Positions 54,149 through 64,000 of a stretch of 64,000 nt of DNA are shown here, piece after piece. A model generated the notes under the pieces. That model saw only the letters and a program-made list of their open reading frames with translations, was not told the DNA's origin and searched no databases. The translations under genes were made by a program, and so were the position numbers. The number at the start of each line of letters is the position of its first letter. The first letter of the stretch is position 1. This stretch comes from Saussurea involucrata (lineage: Eukaryota; Streptophyta; Magnoliopsida; Asterales; Asteraceae), in assembly GCA_033807775.1 (NCBI GenBank), contig CM066321.1, positions 38,726,850 to 38,790,849 of the forward strand, given 5' to 3'.

Positions 54149-56849
54149 CCATGGGAGTTTTCATGGTGGAAGAGGAATTTAAGTCAAATTTCTTAAGCAT
54201 ATCATTTATATATTTTGATTGATTGATAAAAATGCCTTTATTTGACTGTGTCACTTGGAGACCAAGGAAAATTTTTAGTTCTCCCATCATGCTCATTTGA
54301 AAGCGGCTTTTCATCACCATTTCAAAATCTTTACACATATCTGGATTTGTAGAACCAAATATTATGTCGTCAACATATATTTGTACTAGCATTAAATCTT
54401 TACCTTTTTTCTTGAGAAATAGAGTTGTATCAATTGTACCTTTGGTGTATTCATTTTCAAGCAGATGAATAGTCAGAGTCTCATACCATGCCCTCGGTGC
54501 TTGCTTTAAGCCGTAGAGTGCTTTATCTAAAATATAGACATGGTTGGGATATTTTGGATCAACAAAGCCTTCAGGTTGACTTACATACACTTCCTCATGT
54601 AGTATTCCATTCAGAAACGCAGATTTGACGTCCATTTGAAATACCTTCATGTTCTTGTGTGCTGCATATGCAAGAAAGATCATGATTGCTTCAATCCTTG
54701 CTACTGGTGCATAGGTTTCATCATAATCGATTCCTTCTTGTTGATTGTAACCTTTAGCAACCAGTCTTGCTTTATTTCTGACTATAATCCCCGCTTCGTC
54801 CTTTTTGTTTCTAAAAACCCATTTAGTTCCGACTATGGTTTTGTCTTTTGGGCGTTTCACCAAGTGCCACACTTCGTTGCGTTTGAACTCGTTTAATTCC
54901 TCTTGCATGGCGTTGATCCAATCTGGATCTTGTAAAGCTTCAGATGTTTTCTTGGGTTCTAACGTGCTTAGAAAGTTTACGTACAAACATTCGTTTGTAG
55001 TCGCAGATCGGGTCTTCACTCCATCATTCAGATCACCAATTATATCAGCCGGAGGATGTGCTCTTGTCCATTTATGACTGCTCGGAAGAGTTGGAATATC
55101 CATACGAGTGTTTGATGAATCATTTTCATCCAAAACTGCAAAAATCTCTTCGGTTGATTCAGCTGAAGATATATTTGTCGATTCCGGTATGTTAACTTCT
55201 GTTTCTAATCCTTCAGGTGTAGAAGTCTCCGATGAAGTATTTGCTGAAACCTGAACGTCTGGTTGAATTTCAGGTTCAGAGACAGGAGCATGTTCAGTTG
55301 GAGTCTTATTAATTTCCCCAGAAGTACTGATACCGACATCTTCAGATGGTCCGGAGATATTGACACTCGTCTGTTGCTGATATGCATTCACAGATGTGAT
55401 GGGTGGTTCCATATCTGCACAGTAATCCATAAATGCATCAAGAAATAATAAATCTAGATCAGTAGTATTAGTATTTAAAAATGAATTAGAAAACTGTTTC
55501 GCCACAGGTTCTACTCCTTTCTTAGTAGAAGCTTCAGATTTCTGTACGAGTTCTGAACTTAATTGTCCAGAAGTCAAGGTCACAGTCTCGTCAAACATAA
55601 CGTTGATGCTCTCGATAACTGATTTTGTTCGATTATTGTAGATCCTGTATGCCTTCGAGTTCAAGGAATAGCCTATAAAGATGCCCTCATCAGCCTTAAC
55701 TTGAAGCTTTGAAAGATATTCACGATCTTTCATGACAAAACACCTGCATCCAAATACACGCAAGAATTTTATGTTAGGTTTGCGATTGTTGATTAATTCA
55801 TATGCAGTTTTGTTAAAGCGTTTATTGATAATAGTTCTGTTTTGTGTAAAACACGTTGTTGATACTGCTTCAGCCCATAGACTTGGTGGAAGACCCGAAT
55901 AGGCAAGCATTGTTCTAGCTGCTTCTACAAGAGTTCTATTTTTCCTTTCAACTACTCCATTTTGTTGTGGAGTAATTGGGGCAGAAAAACTGTGAGTTAT
56001 TCCAACGGATTCAAGAAAAGATTGAAGAGTTGCAATCTTGAATTCAGTTCCGTTGTCACTTCGGATTTTTCGAACAGGGCGTTGTAGAAGAGTTTGAATC
56101 TTCTTGATGAACTTAATGATCTGCTCGGGTGCTTCAGACTTGAGTCGTAAGAAATCCAACCAAGTATATCGCGAAAACTCATCAACCATAACCAAGATAT
56201 ATTTCTTTCCTCCCATTGACTGAGTTCGCATAGGGCCACAGAGATCCATGTGAATTAATTCCAAGGCGTTGTTGCAATTAGACAAAGTCTTGGTCTTGTG
56301 TGAAACATGTTTCATCTTTCCCATTTCACAAGCTGGACACACAGAAACTTTGTCAATTTTCATTTCAGGAAGCCCGGAAACTAATCCATCTATTCGGAGC
56401 TTGTTGATGCTGCAAAAATTTTGATGTGAGAGTCTTCGATGCCATAACCAACACTCTTCTTGTGAAGCTTTTGATACAAGACAAACTTGATTAGAAGCAA
56501 CAAGAGTTGTAAAATCAGTCATGTATAGGTCTCCACATCTTTTGGCCCTGAATATTTCTGACCAATTAATGTCCAAAATCTAGCAAAAATCTTTGTCGAA
56601 TAACACCTTACAGTTCTTGTCGCAGAATTGACTAATACTGAAAAGGTTATGCCCTAAACCTTCAACATACAAGATCTTTTCTATTTGTATCGAGTCATTT
56701 TTCAAAGTTCCGTAGCCTCGAACGTGACCTTTTGAATCATTTCCAAACCCCACCGATCCGCCAGGATGTACAGTAAAATCGTGCAATAAGTGCTTGTACC
56801 CAGTCATGTGTCTAGAAGCTCCCGAATCAATAACCCACACATGACTATC
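54149..56849 (-). pseudogene. E pol, first part: protease, integrase, RT with one nonsense codon
   Basis: Protease WVIDSGASRHMTG near 56838, then a TAG at 56582-56580 in an otherwise continuous frame. Integrase: LWHRRLSH, CPACEMGKMK, DLCGPM, RSDNGTEF and GVVERKNRTLVEAAR. RT: GTKWVFRNKKDE, KARLVAKGY, MDVKSAFLNG, LYGLKQAPRAWYE, catalytic YVDD at 54377-54366, SMMGELKIFLGLQV. It breaks at F (54149). The variable segment between integrase and RT is Ser/Thr/Glu-rich. Apart from the TAG and the F insertion it looks well preserved. Confidence 0.9.
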
Positions 56850-56870
56850 CTGTAAAAAGAAAAAATTACC
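56850..56870 (-). promoter_or_regulatory. E gag stop and splice-acceptor-like junction
   Basis: The sense strand has GGTAAT followed by a T-rich stretch and ACAG (CAG at 56852-56850) between the gag stop and the first pol codons. In this element pol is shifted +1 relative to gag. The junction has both donor-like and acceptor-like signals, but only about 20 nt apart, too short for a plant intron on its own. Confidence 0.4.
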
Positions 56871-59800
56871 TTATCTTAGGTACCCATATCTGTATGGGTC
56901 CTTTCTTGTTAGTACAGATCAGTTTGTTTATTACAGTTGATGAACCTTGAATTTTGCCTTTAAAGGTAAGGTTATTTTGTGAATTTGGTTTGTTGAGTTG
57001 ATCTTTGGGAATCCAAACCATATTCACATCAACTGTTTTTGTTTCTTTCTTCTTATTCTGTTTCTTTGATCTGAAACCGAACATTTTAGCAAATTTGTTC
57101 GCTGAAGATTTTAAAGAAAAGGATGAAGTATTAGACTTTTTGTTCTTTGGATCATTTCTATTTAGCTTGAAATAGTTATCCCAACAATGAGCACAATGTA
57201 TTCTTCTTTTTGCTTGTGTCAACAAAGTAGAATTAGAAATTGCGGAATTTTTATTTTCACAAACTTTGTAAACATTACACGAATGAATACAATTTTTATT
57301 TGAAGAAATACATTTCTCAGTATCGGTATTCCTATTCTTGCTATTCGGAACATTCTCCTTCAGATCCACGCACTTATCTTCATCCATTTCTGAGAAAGAA
57401 TGAGAAACATTGTCAGAACTCTTAGAACTAGAAGCATTATTTGGAAACAAATTTGGTTTCGTTTCGAATAATTTTTCTTTTTCTTTTCTTTTCAGTTCTT
57501 GTTCCTTTTTGACATTAGATATATTTGATGAAAACTTTGTATGATATACTTCACAATATTTCAGTTCAATTTCAAACTCAGTTCTTTCCTTTTTATGCTT
57601 CTCTTTCTCAAGAAAAAGCACTTTCTCAAAATCTGATACTTGATTTGAAAGTTTTGCACATCTCAAAACAAGTGCTTTGTTTTCTTCAAAAAGCTTATCT
57701 TTTTCTAAAAATACTTTTGCATCAGAATCAATTGTACATGAAGATTTACTCTGATCTTTGAATTCAGCTTGTTTTGAACATTTTTTGCAAGATTTTGAAA
57801 CCTTAGATTTTGACAATTCGAATAATTGAGATTCAAGTCGTCGAATCTCCTCTTTAAGATCAAGATTGATTTTTTGAATATGATCATGATTTATTCCAAT
57901 ATTGTCATAATCATATTCTAATATTTCAAAATTTAATTGTAATTTAGAAATTTGACTTTCTAAATCAACAATTTTAAGTAAAGCTGAATCCAAATCAGGA
58001 AATTCAGTAGAAGTATTATGAACAAACCCCTCTCTGGTGTTATTTTTGACTCCAATTCAGCACTCGATTCAGATTTAACAGATTCAGATTCATCAGTTGT
58101 CTTAGTCACAGATTCACTTGAAAATAATGAATTAAATTTAGTTAGTTCAACCCTTTTGGTTTTGTAACTAGAATTTAGTTCATCGTAATTGAAATTTGTA
58201 GTATTAAATTTAGGCTTTTCTTCCGAATCTTTATCCGTTTTTACTTCCTCTTTGTTCGAATTAGAAGTTGAGGGATTTGAAGCATCATCATTAACAATAT
58301 ATTGTTTCAAACTTTCATTATTAGAAATAATAAAAGTTTGTTTTACTAAAGGAACCTCTGATATAATAGTTTGTTTTAAGACTTCATCACTTGATTTAAC
58401 GAAGACTTTTGAAATTGGAGGAATTTCCTTTGTTATTGTTTGCTTCAACACCTCACTTTTAATTTTAGGTTCTTCAGTTTTGAAAGATTCCTTTAAACCT
58501 TCACCCAAATTTTCAATTGTGTAAAGATTTTCAGGTGCATTTTTAAGAACCTCTACATTAGATAAACCTAGACCCATTTTTGGATTAAAAAATCGAGAAT
58601 CTTTTGGGTTACTGGTCAACAGTTTCAGAGTTTACTCAGTCTGACCTCTTTTATAATTTAAATCTTCAAGCTCTTTTATCTTTGCAAAGGCATCTTTTCT
58701 TTCTTCAGAAAGAATCTTGATTTTAAACTGAAAGTCTATGTTTTCATCATTTATATCTTTCATTTTCTTCTTTAACTCGAAAATTTCAGATTCAAGTGTT
58801 TTGACTTTTGTTCTAATAACTTCTTTTTCTTTTTCTCTATCTTCCGCTAAACATTTATAAAGTTGTGCTTCATCGTGATATTTCAACTTTGAACTTTTCT
58901 CATCTTCAAGTTTCTTTTGAACTTTATGAAGATTCTTTTGAACTTTTTCAAATTTCTCATTAAGTTCAAGTATCACGATTTGCATTTCTTCATATCTATC
59001 ATCTTCAGTTTCAGAATCATTTTCAAAATCATCACAGTTATCAGAATTATCAGAAGGATAAAGAAATTGTACCTCAGATTCCTTATCTTCTTCGTCTATC
59101 TTTGCCATCAGACTGTGCTTCACTTCTGTAAAATGCGCCTCTTCATCATAAGAGGAATCCATAAGCCAAATCTCCTCTTCAGCATTAACAGGCTTTCTAC
59201 TTTCCTTGGTTTTAGCTAGATGTGCCTTACGCTGATAATATTCAGAATCCTTGACCTTCTTTTGCCTACAGTCTCTGGCAAAATGATCTGGTTTCCCACA
59301 GTTGAAGCAGTTTCGGTCATCTCTATCCTTCTTTTCTCCCCTCTCCTTTTTTACAAATTTCACCTCTTTATCCTCTTTTTCCTCTTTCTCTTCTTTCTCT
59401 TCCTCCTTTTTCTCATACTTTTTCTCAAACATTTTAAATCTGTTAACCTTATTGTATTCAGGTTTAGTCTTTGAGTAGAACTTCTTTCTACTATACCTGT
59501 TTTGGAACTTGTTGGTCAATAATGCTAACTTTTCAGCAATATCCTCCATATCATCCTCAGAACTGCTATTATCATCATCAGAAGAACTTATCTTCTTCTT
59601 GCTCATTCCAGAAATCAAAGCCTTAGTTTTCAAAGCACCACTTTTCCTTTGTTCACTCAAAAGGGCTAGTGACTCCTCGACCTTTCTATCCTTTTCTTTA
59701 ACCGCTTTTACTTTATCTTCGTGTTGACTTAGAATACTGAAAATGTCGGTCAACTTTTCATCATCCATATCTCTTGACATTTGGAGCTGAATGGAGTAAG

Positions 59801-60383
59801 AATCCCATTCTGGTAGAAGATTCTTGATAAACTTGTAGTTTATCTCCGATTCCTATTTGTCGACTCCATTCCTTCTCAAATCATTTAGAATTATGTTGTA
59901 GTGGTTGTAGGTCTCTTTCAATAATTCACCATCTCTTGCCTTAAACCCTTCATATGCATTGATGCTTTGATTATTTTTAGTCTTCATTGATTTTGAAGAT
60001 CCCTCAAACTGCCTTTCTAACTCATCCCATATTTCCTTAGCTGTATTTCGACTATCTACACGGTTGTAGATATCATTTGGGATGGCTTGAGTCAAGTAAG
60101 TCAAGGCTAGTTCATCAATTTCAACCTTAGCTTTGTCAACTTCATTGTAATATCTGTATTCTTTTTCAACTCTTCTTGGAGGAACAGCTTGACTTGTAGT
60201 CATTTCAGGAATACCATCAATGTTAATGTATGCTTTGTAAGGACCATTTTGAATAGACAGCATGAGATCTCGGTTTTGATGATTCAGAAATTGAGTCATT
60301 CTTTTTTTCCATTGAGAATACTCTTCAGCTTGAAGAACTGGAGGCTTGCTCTTTGATCCCATACTCATTAAATCTCTCGACAT
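56866..60383 (-). pseudogene. E gag, very long (about 1170 codons), with two stops and a frameshift
   Basis: Starts at ATG 60383. The N-terminal UBN2-type copia gag region (YSQWKKRMTQFL, then QSINAYEGFKARDGE) runs to a TAG at 59855-59853 and continues in the same frame. A CCHC knuckle CFNCGKPDHFARDC lies at 59309-59268. TAA at 58634-58632, then a frameshift near 58000. The C-terminal 600 residues are Lys/Glu-rich with long predicted coiled coils, longer than in A1 (802 aa). It ends QIWVPKIR and TAA, the motif shared by the other gags. Confidence 0.82.
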
Positions 60384-61444
60384 CTTTTCAAAATAGCTAG
60401 AAAATGATCGTTCAGAAGATCAAGCAGTAAGTGTAAAAAAAATACACTTAAAAGAATTCGAATTCAACAGATGCTAAGTATAGAATTCGAATTCAACTGA
60501 CACTTCCAAGAATTCGGATGCACTTAGGTTCGAAATCAACAATCCGAATTCGAAATTCTAACTCAGCTTGGTACGAAATCACTCAATTCGGACTTAACTG
60601 AATCCGAAATCCCCCAATTTGAACTTAACTGAGTCCGAAATCACCAAATTCGAACTTAACAGGGTTCGAAATCACCCAATTTGAACTTAACAGGGATCGA
60701 ATTCTATACTTGGAAAATCAAAACCAACTCAGATTAATCCACAACTTCTCAATTCGAATGATCAACGATTCGAAATCAACTCAGATTAATCCACAACTTC
60801 TCAATTCGAATGATCAACGATTCGAAATCAACTCAATTCTTGTGTAGACTAATTCGCAACCAGCAGAATTCGAACCTAACAGAGTTCGAATTCAATGAAT
60901 TCGAAATCTTCTCGAGTCGAAATCTACACTTGTGATGACCAAGAACACTCCGAATTCCCTTGAATAATCCGAATTTTGTATGAATGATCCGAATTCACCA
61001 AGAATAATCCGAATTCTTCACTTCGAACTTGAAAATCACTGAATCTGCCATAACTCTTTCAATTCTTGATCAAATGAAATGAAATTTATATCGATTTGTT
61101 CGTAATCAAATTCCACACACTTTTCTTGTTGATCACTACTCGCAAATCGATCGATTTAAACGACTTTTGATCTAAAACAGTGAACTTAGGGTTTTCGAAC
61201 AAAGTTTTAAAGAGATGATCAAATCTGATGATTCTGTGCAGAATTTGATGATAGTCCAAGAGTTAATGTTGTTCAGATTTCAATTCCGAGTTCAGTGATG
61301 CCAAGAATTGATCCAAGAAGTCAAAAATCAAAGTCTGAATAAAAAGTGATCAGATGAATAGTAAAGCATGCATGGTCCGAAATCTGTATGAACAGTGTAC
61401 AAATTCTTCGATTTGGATCTTGATCTGCTTGAATCTCCTGTTTA
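60384..61444 (-). other. E 5' leader
   Basis: 1.06 kb between primer site and gag ATG. About 15 TTCGAA words, many as GAATTCGAA or GATTCGAAATC, including a 45-bp tandem duplication (TCAATTCGAATGATCAACG at about 60750 and 60801). No ORF of note. Likely holds packaging and translation signals, but none is recognisable. Confidence 0.7.
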
Positions 61445-61456
61445 GCTCTGATACCA
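61445..61456 (-). other. E primer-binding site, tRNA-Met-i type
   Basis: Sense TGGTATCAGAGC, 2 nt inside the 5' LTR. Confirms that the right-hand LTR is the 5' one. Confidence 0.93.
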
Positions 61457-61458
61457 AA

Positions 61459-61693
61459 TGTGAAATCCCAAATCTAGCAATATGTAAAGAACAAATGTAG
61501 AGAGAATTTAGAAAGCAAACTTGTCATCCATATATTGATCTCTAAAGTACAAATGACAAAATGCTCAAGAGGTTGTACAAAATAACAAATGAACTCCTTT
61601 ATATAGTAGGACATGACAAGCCCATGCCTCTACCAAGGAGTAACAGTACAAAGATTTAATACTGTCTTGATAGCTACAAATAGTGCTCTAACA
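61459..61693 (-). repeat. E 5' LTR (235 bp)
   Basis: Same ends as the copy at 34661-34895, with about two substitutions. Followed on the plus strand by the GTGTT duplication. Confidence 0.95.
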
Positions 61694-62377
61694 GTGTTAT
61701 TGGATAGAAATTAACACAAGTTAAAAGTTCTGAATAACACGCTCAGAGTTCAGAAGAAATTCCCTTAGAACCAAAAGTCATTTAAAATCAACTTCTGGTT
61801 ATATAAAAACATTTAATCATCCAGAAGTAGTTTGAACAGATAGAAAATTATTTTATCATCAAAGTTATGTCCGTCTTTTGATGATTTGAAATTTCTGAAA
61901 GCATTTAAAATCTAACATCTGAATTTGAAAACTTTTGAAACATTCAGAAGTAGTTTTGAACAAGTATAAAAATATTTTATCATTGAAATCTTGTTCTCCT
62001 TAGAATGATTAGTGATAAGAAAAGAATATACAAACCTTAAAAGCACCTCAGAACGATATCTGAATGATTTCAATGCTCCCCCTTGACTTTTGCATATACT
62101 CAAACACATATTATAAGGAATATAAAAATAAAACAGAAAAAATCTTAACAACATATTGAAATATTTGTAATTTTCAGAAATGTGTTCTGAAAGGTAGTCA
62201 GAAGTTCTAATTAATCTATTCAGAATTAAAGAATTTGAAGTTAGATTTCTGAAGTATTGATTCAGAAGTTCTGAACTCAAGAGTCAGAATTCTGATTAAG
62301 AGAGTCAGAGTTCTGGGAACACTACTCAGAAAATCTCACTTAGAAAAATTTTCATTTCTGAAAACTAACAAATATGT
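61694..62377 (-). promoter_or_regulatory. C1 pol-ORF3 spacer, right part
   Basis: Continuation of C1 after element E. CAGAAGTTCTGA and similar words recur (61720-61960 and 62180-62330). An internal polypurine tract (sense TCAAGGGGGAGC) lies at 62075-62086, about 300 nt after the pol stop. The ORF at 62280-61912 has no recognisable domain and is probably chance. Confidence 0.6.
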
Positions 62378-64000
62378 TCAATTAGTCAAATTAAGCATTC
62401 CTATTTTACATATGAGAAAGGTGAACCTTTTGTGATCAAGAGGCTTTGTGAACAAGTCAGCCAATTGATACTTTGTATGCACAAAGTGCATCTCTATAGT
62501 TCCCTTTTAAACATAGTCTTTAATAAAATGATACCTTACATCAATATGCTTGGTCTTTGAGTGCTGAACAGGATTCTGAGTTATTGCAATGGCACTTTCT
62601 GAATCACAATATATGGGAATTTTGTTGAGTTGATATCCATAGTCCATGAGTTGTGTTCTCATCCACAAAGTTTGAGAGCAGCAGGCAGCAACAGCAACAT
62701 ACTCTGCTTCAGCAGTGGATGTGGATACACAGTTTTGCTTCTTTGAAGCCCAACTCACAATCTTATCTCCCAAAAAGTGACAAGCACCAGATGTACTTTT
62801 CCTGTCCAACCTGCTTCCTGCATGATCAGCATCAGTAAAACCAGTTAATTTGAAATCAGTCTCTTTTGGATACCAAAGGCCCAAATCTGGTGAACCTTTC
62901 AGATATCTTATGATCCTCTTAACAACTAGCAAATGAGATTCTTTTGGATTTGATTGAAATCTAGCACAAAAACAAGTAGCAAACATAATATTTGGTCTAC
63001 TAGCAGTTAGGTAAAGAAGAGATCCTATCATGCCTCTATAAATCTTGTTATCTGCTGGAACTTCATTGAGATCAGCATCTAACTTGATATTTGTTTCCAT
63101 TGGTGTTCTCATAGAAGCACAATCAGACATCTTAAACTTCTTTAAAATATCTTTAACATATTTTCCTTGATTTATAAAAATACCAGTTGGTAATTGTTTT
63201 ACTTGAAGACCAAGGAAAAAGTTCAATTCTCCCATCATGCTCATTTCAAATTCTGATTCCATGACTTTTGAGAATTCAGTACATAACTCTGCACTTGTAG
63301 AACCAAATATTATGTCATCTACATATATTTGAATCAGAATTAAATCATCACCCTTTTTCTTTAAGAACAAAGTAGTGTCAATCTTACCTTTCTTGTAACC
63401 ATATTTTAATAAGTGTTGAGTAAGAGTGTCATACCAGGCTCTTGGTGCTTGTTTTAGACCATATAATACCTTATCTAAAACATAAACATGATCTGGAAAT
63501 TCAGGATCAATAAAACCTTCTGGTTGATAGACATAGACCTCTTGGTTAAGTATTCCATTCAGAAAAGCTGATTTGACATCCATTTGATATACTTTGAAGT
63601 TCTTATGTGCAACATAGGCCAAGAATATTTTGATTGCTTCTATTCTTGCCACAGGTGCAAATGTCTCATCATAGTCTATTCCTTCTTGTTGAGAATATCC
63701 TTTTGCAACCAATCTTGCCTTGTTTCTGACTACAACACCTGACTCATCTTTCTTGTTTCTGAATACCCATTTAGTTCCAATAACAGATTTTCCTTCGGGT
63801 TTTGGAACTAGTCTCCAGACTTTATTTCTTTCAAACTGTAGCAATTCATCTTGCATTGCTAAAATCTAATTTGGATCCTCTAGGGCTTCATTGGCTTTCT
63901 TAGGTTCAATCACACTTAAAAATCCTGCAAACATTGCTTCATTTGCTGTTGCTGATCTGGTCTGTACTCCTACTGATGGATCTCCTATTACTTGATGAAT
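62378..64000 (-). pseudogene. C1 pol, C-terminal part: RT and RNase H (partial at right edge)
   Basis: From the window edge: the segment before RT (TRSATANEAM), an in-frame TAG at about 63869, RT blocks GTKWVFRNKKDE, KARLVAKGY, MDVKSAFLNG, LYGLKQAPRAWY, catalytic YVDD (63325-63314), SMMGELNFFLGLQV, then RNase H (FTDADHAG, STSGACHFLG, STSTAEAEYVA, HIDVRYHFIKDYV). A TAA at 62509-62507 breaks the last 43 codons, which continue to LGMLN-type end IGMLNLTN and TGA (62380-62378). It is a C1 part because it sits across E from the C1 spacer and ORF3, in the same orientation. Confidence 0.88.

Larger units (their letters stand above)
34661..61693 (-). mobile_element. E: complete long copia element with 235-bp LTRs
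   Basis: Bounded by near-identical LTRs (two differences seen by eye) and the duplication GTGTT. From right to left: 5' LTR, primer site, 1-kb leader, long gag, pol, 3.1-kb spacer, ORF3, polypurine tract, 3' LTR. Subtracting array D and element F with one duplication each leaves about 15.9 kb, long for a copia element and with very short LTRs. Gag and pol carry stops and a frameshift, so it is probably not autonomous now. Confidence 0.93.
61694..64000 (-). mobile_element. C1: copia element, pol side, running off the right edge
   Basis: Second piece of C1 (see 28948-34660), contiguous with it before E inserted. Holds pol and the first half of the pol-ORF3 spacer. Gag and 5' LTR are beyond position 64000. 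Confidence 0.87.

Noticed and set aside
56850..56870. A self-contained 20-nt intron (GTAA..ACAG) at the E gag-pol junction
   Set aside because: Far below the minimum plant intron length. Only the acceptor side is kept as a hypothesis with a distant donor.
61912..62280. 122-codon ORF in the C1 spacer as a gene
   Set aside because: AT-rich composition, no recognisable domain, and it spans the family-C word repeats and an internal polypurine tract.

Overview
This 64 kb window is plant nuclear DNA made wholly of nested LTR retrotransposons. I found no host gene, tRNA, rRNA or CRISPR array. The Met-initiator primer-binding site (TGGTATCAGAGC), the copia gag-protease-integrase-RT-RNase H order, the gypsy-type gag and the depth of nesting indicate a large repeat-rich eudicot genome. 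The protein style suggests Asteraceae, but that is inference from memory and was not searched. I use private labels: A (A1, A2, A3), B (B1, B2), C (C1 and a C-like LTR), E and F are Ty1/copia-type; D and D' are Ty3/gypsy-type.

Layout, left to right. 1-3882: A1, minus strand, 5' LTR, gag and start of protease; it runs off the left edge. 3883-9983: right part of B1, plus strand (third ORF and 3' LTR), into which A1 inserted. 9984-10379: part of a C-like LTR, minus. 10380-11076: part of a D'-type LTR, minus. 11077-25267: B2, plus (gag end, pol, third ORF, 3' LTR); its RT is split by A2, a 5'-deleted A element (about 14585-18287). 25268-28947: A3, plus (gag end and decayed pol), which B2 entered through gag. 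28948-34660 and 61694-64000: C1, minus, running off the right edge. 34661-61693: E, a complete minus-strand copia element with 235-bp LTRs and target duplication GTGTT, inserted in C1. Inside E are a gypsy gag-only tandem array D (38199-46810, duplication AATGC) and a deleted element F (51643-54148, duplication CCATG). The implied nest on the left is A3 < B2 < D' < C-like < B1 < A1, and on the right A3 < C1 < E < D and F.

The copia elements share an unusual plan: gag, pol, a long non-coding spacer, then a third large ORF (ORF3, about 1330-1620 codons), polypurine tract and 3' LTR. This resembles the Sirevirus layout with its so-called env-like ORF. In families B, C and E, ORF3 has a conserved N-terminal domain, a disordered and coiled-coil middle, an acidic/basic motif and a conserved C-terminal domain; the part surviving in A2 shares the middle but not a recognisable C-terminal domain. 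In B and E it is preceded by a TATA-like promoter, in C1 only by a weak one.

Three signals recur across families. First, each family repeats its own short palindromic word through spacers, leaders and often the LTR (A CGCTGA, B CAGAG-N-CTCTG-like, C CAGAACTTCTGA, D TCCGGA, D' TACCGGGA, E GAATTCGAAT). Second, polypurine tracts of the form AGGGGGAGA occur not only at the 3' LTR but also after pol and inside ORF3. Third, the gag-pol boundary carries a splice-acceptor-like sequence ending in CAG in the pol frame in all four junctions present. No copia element here looks autonomous, because each visible one has stops, frameshifts, deletions or insertions.
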